From Hydractinia symbiolongicarpus (Eukaryota > Cnidaria > Hydrozoa > Anthoathecata > Hydractiniidae): 64,000 nucleotides of DNA. Positions within the stretch are counted from its first letter, which is position 1; the number at the start of each line of letters is the position of its first letter. This document shows positions 1 to 10,465 of the stretch, one piece after another. The DNA lies in assembly GCF_029227915.1 (NCBI RefSeq), contig NC_079877.1:18152851-18216850 (forward strand), written 5' to 3'. Below the pieces are notes generated by a model. That model was not told the origin of the DNA, made no database searches, and saw only the letters and a program-made list of their open reading frames with translations. Made by a program: the position numbers and the translations under genes.

Positions 1-1668
1 ATCACTTTCTATTTTTTGGTTTCTGCTGGAAATTTTTATCTTAATTTTGATGCCAATTAAAAACTGCCAACCTCATTCCCAGGGTCCTGTGAAGCTGCCA
101 AATTTGAAGCTGTCACTATTTTAATAAATCTGAATAGCAGTTATTTGTCGACGCTAAAAATGGTGAATTATCAGAGTTTCGTTGGACATTGTATGATGTA
201 TGCTTTTTAAATCAAAAAGGGAATTCGGCGTTCAATTCGCTTTGTGAAAATCCCCCTTTAGAGAGAATACCTGTCTCTCTTTTCTGCTTTCGCACTTTGA
301 TGTCTGTCCTGCTTTTGTAACCCTGCTTATTCTAGCGCGCTATCGCAAAAGAGAAAAAATGATGAGTTTAGTTAACTAGACTACATATCGAAAGAATATC
401 ATGAAAATAAACTTTAGACAGTAAATTGTGGCTCTTTCTGTATTGTGGGATGAATTAAAGTAGTATTCTTTTCTATTGATTTTTTAATATAATCTGTTAT
501 TATAATACCAGTGTACGTCTGTCCCTCTGTCACGCAAAATGGTGGCTTAGCTGTGCAAGTAGCGAGACGTGCAAAAAAAGACGGGCGAACGGGCGAACCA
601 GTGTTTTTTTTCACGGGCTAACGACTACTTTTTGAATAAAAAATATATCCATCTACTCAGTAACTTAGGCAACCTCTTCCACAAGGATTGTTGAGAACAA
701 GGTTGGTAATACTCAATTGAGCATCATACCCCGCCAAGGTCGACAGGTTATAGATCATTAATTTCTACAACTTGTTTGTTAAAATAAATTCTTTTAAATT
801 TGAAATAAAAAAAATCATGCACACACCTGCTGCTAAAATATTATTTTTTTTTGTTTTATTGCTTAGACAGCTAGTATATCATGTTGAATTATTTTTTTTA
901 CAAAAACAAAACATTTGTACAGAGATTGATGTGGAAAGTACGTTGAATTTTTTAACTTTGTTGTGACAGTTATTAATTGTTTTTGGCTATGAAAGTCATT
1001 AATAATAGTGAGTAAAAGTCATTGATTTGTGAGCGCTACTGAAATACTACATAATAGGGTCACATGCCACTAAAAACGACTGGAGCTAGCCTGAAGTTTT
1101 TAACGAACAAGAAGATCGAAGCGGCCTACAAGGCGGCAAGAAAAACAAATATTTAAAAAACGATATCTGCGGTTACATGAACTTTTAATAAAAAGTGAAT
1201 ATGTCATTGGGAATTTCTTGTGAAAATCTTTCAGGTAAGTCCAACTTGTAAAAGTACCTCTGTATCCCTAAGGCATACGTTGGTTAAAGACCTGGAACAA
1301 ATGAACGAACAAATCCACACAACAATGCTTAAAGTGTTCCATACTTTGAAAATTAGGTATTTACCTAAAAGCAGTTTCTTTAGAATGGAGAAAATGCTTG
1401 CTGGTACACAACTCGTGATTCTTGATCACAATCATAATTGCAACCGAGAACAGGTCAGTAAGGTGTGATCGAGGTTGTCAGGAAATTATTGGAAACAGGT
1501 CTGATTATCACATTAATTTAAACCCTATTTTCCCTTGTAAAAAGTTCAAATAGACTAGCAAGGCGCTATAAAACCATTATTTTCTGTGTTATTTAAAACC
1601 GACGAAGCCATTAAAAAGATCATTGTATGTGCGTCAAGTGGAAAGAAAGCTTTCGGTCACAAAAGTAG
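1..1668. other. Left flank without recognisable gene
   Basis: AT-rich sequence with short scattered ORFs in several frames. I see no domain, splice-consistent exon chain, RNA gene or terminal repeat that I can name. The one ORF with protein-like composition is listed separately (1220-1468). Confidence 0.5.
1220..1468 (+). CDS. Unrecognised 82-codon ORF, possibly a transposon-derived fragment
   Basis: This is an open frame with a balanced, protein-like composition, unlike the low-complexity ORFs around it. The C-terminal stretch contains a hydrophobic segment followed by HNHNCNRE. I do not recognise the family. There is no upstream acceptor or downstream donor that I can defend, so it may be an isolated exon or a relic. 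It lies about 200 bases outside the pogo element that starts at 1671, so it is not part of that element. Confidence 0.2.
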   Translation: MKIFQVSPTCKSTSVSLRHTLVKDLEQMNEQIHTTMLKVFHTLKIRYLPKSSFFRMEKMLAGTQLVILDHNHNCNREQVSKV

Positions 1669-1670
1669 TA

Positions 1671-1696
1671 TAGTCAGATGAGGTAATCGTTACGCA
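1671..1696 (+). repeat. Left terminal inverted repeat of the pogo element
   Basis: These 26 bp match the reverse complement of 5578-5603 perfectly. The repeat is flanked on the outside by TA. Confidence 0.92.
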
Positions 1697-2431
1697 TTTA
1701 TATTCATTACGCATTTTTAAGTTTGTTAATTTCGCAATTAAAACAAGGTTTAAAATAAAATTAAAGAATGAAAAAACTAACTGAAATGATTCCTCCGCTA
1801 TATTAACCAATTAAATTATTCCATACGACGACTCTTTCAGAGAAATCTTGATGTTTCCAACACCACTCCAAAAAAGTCCAATATCAACTTTCCGAATCAC
1901 TTCACTAACTTTCCTCTACCATTTTCGTTAGCACGGTCCACTGGTAAAAAACTGTGTTAAATTACAGACCCGAACCTCGTCCATTGATTCTCGGAGGCCT
2001 TTTTATGTAAAAATCACGCCCGGGGCAAAAAAACGATGCGCAATGATTAAATCAAGAAATCATTGGGCATAATATTATCATTACGCACAAAGCAAAGTTA
2101 GAGAGACTACTAGAAATCTTGTTTAACGTCTTTAGTTAAGAACTTTATGCCTTTTTATAATTGCCAGGAAGGGGTAAACATTCCTTATATGGTATTTTGT
2201 GAAGGTCTTTGGCGCCAATTGGTCAATAATTCCTTAACAAGACAAGATTCTAGTAACAAACTCTTTTGCAGATCAATTCGTACTGGGAGAAGGTAGAATT
2301 TTGTTTTGCTATGTTTGTTTTTAATTTCTAAACACTTGTTTTACCATATTCTTGGATGAGAGACCACAGTGAGTATTTTTGGGAATGTATACTGTGTTTT
2401 ATCGTGTTTAGTTTGTCTAGACGGCTTAACA

Positions 2432-5121
2432 ATGAAAACAAAAAAACGTGCATCAAAGAGTGGTCGAAGAAAAAAGCAGGGTAGCAGAAAAGTTGCGAAG
2501 AAAGTTGTGGGCGCGTGGACAGAAGAGCACCTCCAGGAAGCGCTTCAAGAGTTCGATTCTATGCCGAATGCATCAGTCAGAGGCATAGCAAAACGTCATG
2601 GTATCAACGAATCTACGCTGCGATTTCGTTTAAAAAAACGCAAGGAAGGAGCCAAATTAGGAAAGTCTGGTCGGAAATGTGTTTTCGATGCAGAAACGGA
2701 GGCCCGGCTAGCTAAGTGCATTGGTGTTGTATGTAACCTTGGTTTTAGTCCTACGTTGGATGAAATTTTGGTAAGCTAATAGCTGTTTTTGTAAGGGTTT
2801 AAAACTGAATGTTGGAAATTCTGTCACTATTTATATTTGTATCATCATTTAATTTATTATTTAGGATCTTGTTGCCGAATACATCAAAGTCACAGGGACG
2901 ATTTCACTCCAGTTTAAAAATGGAAGGCCTGGTTTGGTGTGGATAAAGAGCTTTATGAAAAGAAACGGACTGAGTCACAAGAAGGCTGAGATGATTAGTA
3001 CTGCCCGTAAAGCAAACACATCCAATCCATTTATAATTTTTGATTTCTACGATCAATTGGAACAGGTAACATATGCGTCATTGACGGTACGCTTTTATAG
3101 GAAACAGCGTTTATAATTTGACCGTGCATGATGTATTGTAAAATGATATTTTTAGATCTTCGAGAAATACCCTAATCTGGATGCACAACGGATCTGGAAC
3201 TGTGACGAAAGTTCTTTCCCAACTGATCCATCAAAAGGGAAAGTTGTCTCCGTGAAGGGACAGCGTGCCCTTAAATTACGGTATGGCGCTGGGAGAGAAA
3301 ACATCACTGTACTCGGTGTTTGTAATGCAGCTGGAGTGGCACTTGACCCTCTTATTATATTCACTGGAAAAAATATGCAAAGTACGTGGTACGGGGACAA
3401 GGCTCTACCCAACACGTTTTACGCCAAGTCTGAAAACGGTTGGATGGACACGGAAGTTTTTTCCACGTGGTTCGCCAAATTCACTGAGGACGTAACAGAA
3501 AGACCATTGTTACTGGTGTTTGATGGGCACCTTACCCATATCAGCATATCTGTCATTAAAAAAGCATTGGAAGACGATAAATTATAATGAAATTCCCTCC
3601 ACATGTTACGGATGTCATGCAACCCCTAGATGTTGCATGTTTTGGACCCTTAAAACGTGCTTGGGAGAAGCGCCTCCATTTAGGCGTGACAACACATGGT
3701 GCTAAAAGCCAATTGACAAAGTCTGAGTTTGTCAATGAACTCTGTTCCATTTGGAAAGATGGCATGAAAAAAGAAAGCGTTATCAATGGATTTAGGAGTA
3801 CTGGAATATGGCCAATTGACAGAACCATGTATCCAAAGGAACGCTTGGACCCAAGATTGTTAGCGAAATATTATACGTGGAAACAAAGTGGTAAAGCTCT
3901 TGATTGGTCTAAATTGTCAGACGGGTACGTTATTTTCTTTTGTGACTGATAAAAATGGCTAAACCTGTTGAATAAACATCTTGACTGAACATTTTTGTAC
4001 TTTCAGACAAATCGATGAAGCTGCGGGTCTTGCGCAAAATCAAGTCTCGACATCATTACCACTGCCCGAATTGCAAAACCAAGCAGAATCTCCTTTATTA
4101 ATATCTAATACCACACCTACAACCACCCCTAATGTAAATATAACTCCATCATCTCTGCCAGGCGGAAGTCGTGATGAAACTAATGAGATGAATATCTTGT
4201 TAAAGCGGCTTGGACCATATCCATATACAGCATCTACAGGCTTCTGCTGGATTCCAAATGGTTGGAAGTTGTCACCAATTAACCAGTCCACCCCAAAATC
4301 GACTGAGGTATTTGAAGAGCTGTTCCTCAATAAAGTAAAAGGTTCAGTAGATCAGCCTAAGAAAAGAAGACAAAAGTTAGATCTTCGCGGAAAGGTAAAA
4401 TATTATTTAAGAATAAGTACATTAATGATTTTGCATTTCACATTAAAAATAACTAATTGATTGTCCATGTTGTAGGTTATTACGCAGAAAGAGCTGCTAG
4501 AAGAGCTTGAACGAAAAGCCCGAGAGAGAGAAGAAAGGGAAGCAAAGGCGTTGCAAAAAAAAGAAGAAAGAGAAAGGAAGAAACAACAAATTGCAATTGC
4601 GAGCAAAAAGGGAAAGCAGAAAATTACAATAAACAAGGAAGACGACGATGAATCAACAGATACACTGTTGTCAATGGAAAAAACGTGGAAGTTTTTAAAT
4701 TCGCCAACAAAAGAATGCGATGTGGTTGGTAAATGGTACGCATGCATTTACGACACCAAGAGAGGTCCTAGTTTGTACATAGGAAAAGCCCTCAAGCGAT
4801 TTTTGTATGATGAAAACGGTGTTGCTGCAGGATTAGAGATAGAATGTCTGCAAAAAAAGTTGGGGACAGCTGACAACATCCTTCGGGAAATAAAAAAAAA
4901 CAAGCGAGTTCGGAACAGCTGTAGGGGAAGATATCAACACCTTCGCTGTCCAAAATGTTATCTGTGGGCCGTTAACTGCAACTTTTTTGGGTGGTGACAA
5001 ATGGGAGTTCCCACAGTATCCTCAGGTTCGAGAATTATTCGAAAGGATAAAAAAGAAGAACAGAGAGGCAATGCATGTTTCGGAAAGATGCAAATGGGAG
5101 AGTAATTTAAATGAAATGTAG
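2432..5121 (+). pseudogene. Pogo/jerky-like transposase (CENP-B type HTH plus DDE), five exons, frameshifted
   Basis: Exons are 2432-2770, 2875-3065, 3156-3924, 4007-4394 and 4476-5121, with GT..AG junctions. The N-terminus is a basic, psq-type helix-turn-helix (IAKRHGINESTLRFRLKKR). A CENP-B-like second DNA-binding region follows across the exon 1/2 junction (GRPGLVWIKSFMKRNGLS). The DDE_1 endonuclease core is in exon 3: WNCDESS supplies the first Asp, LLVFDGHLTHIS the second, and PHVTDVMQPLDV is the conserved block after it. Exon 5 has a Glu/Lys coiled coil and an acidic segment. Two one-base frameshifts break it: one near 3575-3587, just before the PPHVTDVMQPLD block, and one in the A-run near 4893-4901, after which the frame resumes with GEDINTFAVQNV and ends at 5121. 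It was the source protein for the element defined by the 26-bp TIRs. An earlier in-frame non-ATG start is possible but ATG 2432 precedes the basic region directly. Confidence 0.85.
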
Positions 5122-5577
5122 TTGTTGTATAACTGCCGGTATTTTCCCTGTTTAAAATAAAAGCCGAAGTTTCAAGGTCATTTTCGCCACACTACACGTT
5201 GTATTGATTCAATTCCCTGTTATATTTTATTAGTTATTTCCATTGCACCTCTTTGAAATTATTGACGGTTGTAGTTCTAATATTCGAAAAGATAAAAAAG
5301 GCACAAATAGACTAATCCAGACTACACCGCTACGTAAATAGCGTGCGTAACCATTAGATCTTAGGTGCGTAACAAACTATTTTATTAATTGCGCAGGGTG
5401 TTATAATCATTACGCACCTGCGTAAAAAATTGTTTTATGTGAAAAAGTGCATGATAGCGCTTCCATATGGTCCTCATATTTGGTGAATATGTTAAAAGAA
5501 ACTAATTTTGCATGAATAAAACAAAAGAACTGCGTAACGATTAGAACAGCAACTGTAGTTCATGATTATTTAAAAAG

Positions 5578-5603
5578 TGCGTAACGATTACCTCATCTGA
5601 CTA
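5578..5603 (-). repeat. Right terminal inverted repeat of the pogo element
   Basis: This is the reverse complement of 1671-1696, followed directly by TA, the duplicated target. Confidence 0.92.
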
Positions 5604-5985
5604 TATGACCACTGACGTCAAACACATTACGCATATTAAATTTTAACAGCGCAAACATTCAGAACGAACAAAGCTATGCTTCCACATGGCCACATGAAAT
5701 AAAGTTTTCTTTATGTTTGTTTTTATCAAAGATTGATGGGAAGGCAGCAGATTTCTTTATCAGTGTCCTATTATGAGTTGATACAGCCATTAAAAGTTTA
5801 AAGCAGTCACTACCTTTAAAGTTCGCATCATTTTCTTCATATGATAAAAAACTTCGTTTAAGTTTGTACCATGTTTTAAAAAAGTTCCTATGAACTTTGT
5901 TTGTTTGTTTTATTTTAAACTAAGCACTTCGTACTTTATTTAACAAAACAAAATATTTCGTAGCGTTCGCATAATGATATATACT

Positions 5986-6075
5986 CCCCATCTAAGCCAT
6001 GGTCCCTCCTGGAAATAAGACAGGTTATATCCCTCAATATTTGCTAGGCTAGTAAAATATGCACATCTATATATC
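5986..6075 (+). repeat. 3' fragment of the tRNA-derived SINE
   Basis: This matches the 3' part of the full-length SINE at 25910-26275 (shared GCCATGG..CCCTCCTGGAAATAA, ATATCCCTC, AATATGCACATCTAT). It lacks the tRNA-like head and ends in a short AT/CT-rich tail. It is a 5'-truncated copy, as expected for LINE-mobilised SINEs. Confidence 0.7.
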
Positions 6076-6163
6076 TATCATAGCTGTTAACAAGTTGCAA
6101 AGGTAAATGTAAACACTGATTGTATAACTACATGAATTCCATTGTTTACATCTTCAGTGGTAA

Positions 6164-6580
6164 GGCCACTGTCAAAAATATGTTACGTTTGCGTCCTGAA
6201 GACCCTGCAAAAATGAGTCAGTCGGTCTGGCGTATTTTTTTCCAGGATTTATAGGTCAGAGAATGTAAATTCATTTCCAGGGCCATATTTTTGATGGCAG
6301 CCTAAACTCTTTCAGCTCTGGCATCTGTGTGACAGGAAAAAAGATAACGACGCTAGGTGAAGTAAAGATATTTGCAGTCCATTTCATCGTATAGGACTTT
6401 AAATAAATTAGGACTTATGAGTTAGGACCTTAAATGAATTCAAAAAAATCAGAAAGCATCAATCTAGCTACACACAGTAAGTTTAAAACCACAAACAATG
6501 TTTCCATGAGAAGCAATTTACAGAAAAAAGAGCTTCACCAAATCCTAGCATCTTTTTTCCTGCCATTCAGATGTCAGAGC
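6164..6580. repeat. Two foldback repeats, possibly a decayed MITE
   Basis: Arm pair one: 6164-6182 (GGCCACTGTCAAAAATATG) against 6284-6302, imperfect. Arm pair two: 6314-6362 against 6532-6580, sharing an inverted copy of GACAGGAAAAAAGAT, GCTAGG and the GGTGAAG block. The two hairpins lie side by side without coding content, which suggests non-autonomous foldback DNA. I could not define a target duplication. Confidence 0.55.
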
Positions 6581-7346
6581 CTAAGAGCTTACTGCTGAAA
6601 AATAAGCCAATACTGTCATGCAGGAATTCATCTATATGGGCAAACCCACTCTAGCCTCTTATTATCATTGACTTACCTCAGTGTCTTTATCTTTATTTTT
6701 AAATAACTTTTGTCTTTCAGATGGCTTTACTGGGGTAGACATTTTACTTCTTCTTTTGTCAGAAATTGATAACAACTGCTATAACTGACCTAAATAAAAT
6801 AAAACACGTAGCTATATATTTGTTTGTAATTTGTTTTGTTACCAAGATAGCTAGCTCGCTCCCCCATTAGGTAATTCATCCCACTAAAATTGCCAAACAC
6901 TTTTATTCTTGTATAACTTAGTATACGTGATTATTCAATCAAAGTACGTATGTACCTGAAATTACAGATTTAATGTCTATTGGAAGTTGCTGTATGTCCT
7001 TTCGCTTTTCGCTTCCTTTTTCTCACGCTGTAACAAATTTTCGAATCATCATGTATGGAGGGCAGAGCGACACAATATCTAGTTTGTTATATGGCGGGGA
7101 ATTTAAACCCTTCACACACACACAGGGGACATGGAGCCCTGGGGGTGAAAATATGTACAGGAGAGAGGCGAGGCTTTTTCATGAGGTAAAGAAAGTGCAA
7201 AATACCCTGACATAACTGGCGGCGTCCTTTAATTTAAAATGCCACTATTTATGCGTAGCTAAAGTTTTATTCTGTATAAATATTCTTTTAATAATAATAA
7301 ATAATCAAATTGTATTGCATTTAGCATATATAGATTCACTGCAGTA

Positions 7347-7538
7347 TTGCAAAATGATTTGCAACTTAACAAAAAGGATACTTGCAAAGAACTTATTTTA
7401 ATTTTAAATGATGTGTTTAGTGATATTGATGTTGTTAGTGGCAAAGGAGTGGTTGAAAGCATTGACACCGCAGAAGTCATTAATTTAAAGTTACCAGTAA
7501 TTTCTGATGTTGAGAATGACAGTGATTTTGAAGTATAG
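7347..7538 (+). CDS. Orphan acidic-tail ORF, possible terminal exon
   Basis: An acceptor-like sequence (TTCACTGCAG) lies just upstream, and the frame runs about 63 residues to a TAG with an acidic, valine-rich end (SDVENDSDFEV). The composition is protein-like and could be the last exon of a gene or transposon ORF. I found no phase-matched upstream exon between 5.6 and 7.3 kb. Treat it as unassigned. Confidence 0.25.
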   Translation: MQNDLQLNKKDTCKELILILNDVFSDIDVVSGKGVVESIDTAEVINLKLPVISDVENDSDFEV

Positions 7539-7595
7539 GCCTTGTTTTTTATTGATTTTTTTACTGTTAAACTATATATAAATATAACTCAAATA

Positions 7596-7672
7596 TATAT
7601 ATATATGTTGTGTTAACCCTATTTGGTCCGGGGGGAGGGCGGTTTCCGCCCCCCGCCCCCTGACGGTTTTTT
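7596..7672. repeat. G/C-run block in AT-rich DNA
   Basis: An AT dinucleotide run (7596-7606) is followed by a short block with G6AGGGCGG and C6GC5 runs that can pair with each other, then a T8 run. It is compositionally unlike its surroundings and has no coding sign. Confidence 0.4.
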
Positions 7673-7966
7673 TTTTATTAACTCCTTAATATTATGTTGC
7701 ATAGCTACGATACTTACCGAGTTTCGATAATTATCTATTAGACATCTGCATGCCAAATTTTTACGTCCCATGCCTCTCAGAGCCTTTGCTATTGGCTATT
7801 ACTCGAAACTACCCCTAAAAATCTGTATGAAACCCTTATAATGGGGAAAATATAAAACTCTTGTTAGGATTATCCTTAGAACTTGAAACTTACAACACAA
7901 CCTTGTTTCATCAAGATGTGCAGCAAAGCCTTCAATAAGAACCATGAGATGATTTGATTTATTCCG

Positions 7967-8078
7967 AAACAATTCAAGACACAAGACATGTACAGCGAAT
8001 CCGTTGAATATCATGCTTGTATGCTAAGGCTTGTGATAAGCAAGTTCAAGACGCAAGACATGTGCAACAACATGTGTC
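7967..8078 (+). repeat. Imperfect tandem duplication upstream of the first Polinton relic
   Basis: Two copies of a segment with AATTCAAGACACAAGACATGT and AGTTCAAGACGCAAGACATGT lie about 65 bp apart. A GGTTCAAGACAAAAGCC segment also precedes the second Polinton relic near 60,620, so the motif may belong to the element's upstream region. Confidence 0.4.
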
Positions 8079-8105
8079 CGATATGTAGGTGAAATCCTCT
8101 GGAAT

Positions 8106-8117
8106 GTATATATAAAA
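8106..8117 (+). promoter_or_regulatory. TATA-like box directly before a Polinton-relic ORF
   Basis: GTATATATAAAA ends at the base before ATG 8118. A comparable GTGTATATAAGA lies at 60,597-60,608 before the second relic. The spacing implies a very short leader if it is functional. Confidence 0.35.
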
Positions 8118-8446
8118 ATGGTACTCTGTTACTGGTGCTCTGTAGAACTGTGCGATAAAATAGGCCTCAGGTGCCCCATGAGATACAACCCTCCACAGGT
8201 GAGTACAAAACATACAACGAAATCAGGCTTTTTTCATGCCAAAAAAAAATCTTGCTGCCTATATGGACGTCTGTGGTGAGTACGTGTACGAGGGCTACTT
8301 TTGTGGAGATGCGTGCTGCTTGGCTTACGTGGAAGAGCAAAAGGTGTATGATAGTGTGTACGAAATGTCGCTGTGGTTGTTGAAACGGCGCTACAAAGGA
8401 AGGCCTGCTCCAGACTGGAGACGCCTCAGAAGATTTGGGGTGACTT
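8118..8446 (+). pseudogene. Cysteine-rich FCS-type zinc protein of the Polinton relic, frameshifted
   Basis: The reading begins at ATG 8118 with a CYWC..C..RCP cluster, then needs two frame changes. One is near 8175-8200; the other is in the A9 run near 8240-8248. It then ends with GYFCGDACCLAYVEEQ, a Cys pattern like FCS/MYM zinc knuckles, and a basic RRYKGRPAPDWRR tail. The CxxC...FCxxxC layout is that of a small zinc-binding protein of the kind found in large DNA viruses and Polintons. I cannot name a specific family with certainty. It is the first of the plus-strand genes in the relic. Confidence 0.45.
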
Positions 8447-8563
8447 GACGCAAAAGGGATTTTGGGGGTTGGTTTAAAACCAAGGTTATCTTACAACAAG
8501 GTTGTAAGATAAAAAAATACTATTAATATATCAAAATTCGATATATTTGGAACTGCAGTAGTC

Positions 8564-8623
8564 ATGATCTTCCTAGCTGGCGTTGGTCTCTCCCTCCCAC
8601 TTATGGCCTTAGCATTAGTATAA
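8564..8623 (+). pseudogene. Small membrane-type peptide of the Polinton relic, prematurely stopped
   Basis: ATG 8564 opens a short hydrophobic peptide (FLAGVGLSLPLMALALV) ended by TAA 8621. In the second relic the homologous ORF (60,714-60,842) has a sense CAA at this place and continues into a charged ESEKEKxNExRIQDLE tail. That tail is still readable here downstream of the stop. The upstream 40 bases (TCAAAATTCGATAT...GGAACTGCA) are also conserved between the copies. The function is unknown; hydrophobic segment plus charged tail suggests a small membrane or virion peptide. Confidence 0.55.
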
Positions 8624-8695
8624 GAATCAGAGAAGGAGAAGGACAATGAGCAAAGGATTCAAGACCTAGAGGGTGATGTTTATAACTGTAAATAA

Positions 8696-8881
8696 ATGGA
8701 ACAATGTAGGGACTGCGAAAGTATGTTGGATGAGAATGATAGATGTACCTGCGGACGTAGGTTTGTGGTAAAGGGTAAAATGCTGTGTTGGTACTGTTAT
8801 CAGGAATATATTACGTATAACGAGGGTAGTTGTGTGTGTACAACGAGAAGCAATCCTCTGAAGTCGTTTGAAATTCAATAA
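8696..8881 (+). CDS. Small zinc-ribbon-like protein of the Polinton relic
   Basis: A 61-codon ORF with eight or more cysteines in CxxC-type pairs (CRDC, CTC, CWYC, CVC) is consistent with a small zinc-binding protein. It lies between the hydrophobic peptide and the 159-codon ORF on the same strand. The frame is intact. I know of no exact family; the setting makes it a Polinton accessory gene. Confidence 0.5.
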   Translation: MEQCRDCESMLDENDRCTCGRRFVVKGKMLCWYCYQEYITYNEGSCVCTTRSNPLKSFEIQ

Positions 8882-8984
8882 AGGAGGATGCTAAAACTTG
8901 AAAAAGAAATTTTCAACCCTAAATTTTATACTCATTTGCTGCTACCTTTACTGACATCAACGATATAAACTGAACTATCTGACA

Positions 8985-9464
8985 GTGTCAGATCCTATTC
9001 CTGCCAATGGAGGTAAGGATCAACGGTACATCGTAGGGTATCATACACGAGACCTTGTGGTATCCCTTAGGGTAAAAACACCTAAGATCTGGTCCGCGCA
9101 TGGGGTCAGCCGATGCAACGCTAGCGCCGTACCAACGATGGGCCTTGATTTTGAAGAGTATCCTGACTGGGTTCAAAAGTATCAACAAATCTGGGCTAAA
9201 ATTGAAGAGTTAATCTCTCAGAACTTGACGATGGAGCCTGTGAAAAAGGACCGTTATATCAATGGCAAGCTTAAGTACTACAAGGACGCAATCACAACTA
9301 AATTCCACGGTATGCTAGTACCCTATGATGAACCCTGCCAAGTCGGTGCCATCCTGGCACTATCATCGGTGTATGTGCAAGGTAAAAACCACTACCCTCA
9401 GGTATATGTTGTGGAATGTCGGTACAAGGACTTTAAAGTTGAATGGCTGCTAAGTGAGGATTAA
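8985..9464 (+). CDS. Polinton-associated 159-codon protein of unknown function
   Basis: An intact ORF ends with a block (KYYKDAITTKFHGM, then QVGAILALSSVYVQGKNHY, then QVYVVECRYKDF) that resembles proteins repeatedly seen beside Polinton polymerase genes in cnidarian genomes, as I remember them. No catalytic motif is visible. The same C-terminal block, degraded, occurs at about 60,910-61,010 in the second relic, again just before the convergent minus-strand gene. Role unknown; a structural or DNA-binding virion protein is possible. The N-terminus lacks an obvious ATG context, so the true start may differ. Confidence 0.55.
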   Translation: MSDPIPANGGKDQRYIVGYHTRDLVVSLRVKTPKIWSAHGVSRCNASAVPTMGLDFEEYPDWVQKYQQIWAKIEELISQNLTMEPVKKDRYINGKLKYYKDAITTKFHGMLVPYDEPCQVGAILALSSVYVQGKNHYPQVYVVECRYKDFKVEWLLSED

Positions 9465-9583
9465 AAAAAACACATATTTTATAGGCCCTACAAGGCCTAT
9501 AAAATATACAAATTTAAGGTTTGTAAACAGGTGGAGAATCTAAATACCGCTGGCATATTGTACAAACATCGTTCCTTCCTTCT

Positions 9584-10465
9584 TCACGCCCTTTCGCAAC
9601 TAGCTGGGCACGCTCCTGTTCGTTTATCGCATTGACAATACTGGCTCGTCAACCACTCGTATGGAAACACAAGCTTTTGGAGCCTACATTCCAACGACTT
9701 ACACCAACCGTCATAGCTAAGGCCAGGAGCAAGGAAATTCTTGTTGTCCAAAAATTTAAACTTTGAGGTGGTTAGGAACATGTAGTCATTATCTTTCTTC
9801 GCCACCTTGATCTTACTACCCCCTTGTGCAAGTTCTTCGACAAAATACCGCTTGATCAGGTTAATATCATACTTTCCACTGTTAAACCCTGTTACACTTA
9901 CTTGGCTTACCCACTCATCCCACAACTCGCTGTTCTTTTTGGAGAGCATCTCGAAGTTGTCAGGCTTCGGGTACATTCTCTCAACCTCCTTTACAATGAG
10001 GGCTTGCCTCTTTCCAGCTCTTCCACAAACTGTTTGACCAGTTTTGTGGTAATCAGACACACCACCTCCACCCTTGTAAATAACACAGCTAAAGCTGTAC
10101 ACAACCTTAACGCGCATGACTATATGTGGCGTAATTTTTTGCATAATCGCGTCCTTCAGAGGTTGGTTCAAATCCTTATTGAACCGCCATGTTTTGATCC
10201 TATTTCCATCTTCCAACATTTGGATATCGCCCTCAGAACCTTGATATTCAATATCCTCTGTGTCGTGGTAGTCTTCCCGTGCTTCCTGTTCGACCTCATC
10301 GTGAAGCATTATCACTCCCAAAATTTGTTCCTTTGCTCTATTGTAGTAGAAGGCAACGGTATCCCGCGCACTCTGTAGTCGATCGGCAAGAGCGTCGCGA
10401 GTTGCTGCCACTGGTGCCGACAAGGTGCTATATAGTTTGTTGATTGCATTCTTAAACCAGCTCAT
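9584..10465 (-). pseudogene. Truncated Polinton-type DNA polymerase B, N-terminal/exonuclease-side region
   Basis: ATG 10465 gives the amphipathic N-terminus MSWFKNAINKLYSTL that I associate with the large proteins carrying DNA_pol_B_2 (protein-primed) domains in cnidarian Polintons. Later blocks KRYFVEELAQGGSK, DYMFLTTSKFKFLD and NFLAPGLSYDGWCKS..RLQKLVFPYEWL match the conserved stretch around the polymerase's exonuclease/linker region. The palm motifs are absent: right after FPYEWL the frame switches to a short tail. The DNA of that tail (about 9,585-9,640) matches the 3' end of a different Polinton gene in the second relic. It is therefore a deletion fusion, not a full polymerase. An in-frame upstream ATG at 10516 exists, but conservation starts at 10465. 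Confidence 0.7.

Larger units (their letters stand above)
1671..5603 (+). mobile_element. Complete pogo/jerky-type DNA transposon with TIRs and TA target duplication
   Basis: The ends are a perfect 26-bp terminal inverted repeat beginning TAGTCAGATGAGGTAATCG (1671-1696, inverted at 5578-5603). A TA dinucleotide lies immediately outside each end (1669-1670 and 5604-5605), the target duplication of the Tc1/mariner/pogo superfamily. The single gene inside is a five-exon transposase on the plus strand. Both flanks just inside the TIRs carry several extra copies of a GCGTAAC/GTTACGC-like motif (for example near 1707, 2080, 5343, 5366, 5414, 5532), which look like subterminal transposase sites. The transposase has two frameshifts, so this copy is probably not autonomous. 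Boundaries are read directly from the sequence; the family assignment rests on the encoded protein. Confidence 0.9.

Noticed and set aside
9824-10378. 184-codon plus-strand ORF
   Set aside because: It is the antisense shadow of the Polinton polymerase fragment, which has recognisable conserved blocks on the minus strand.
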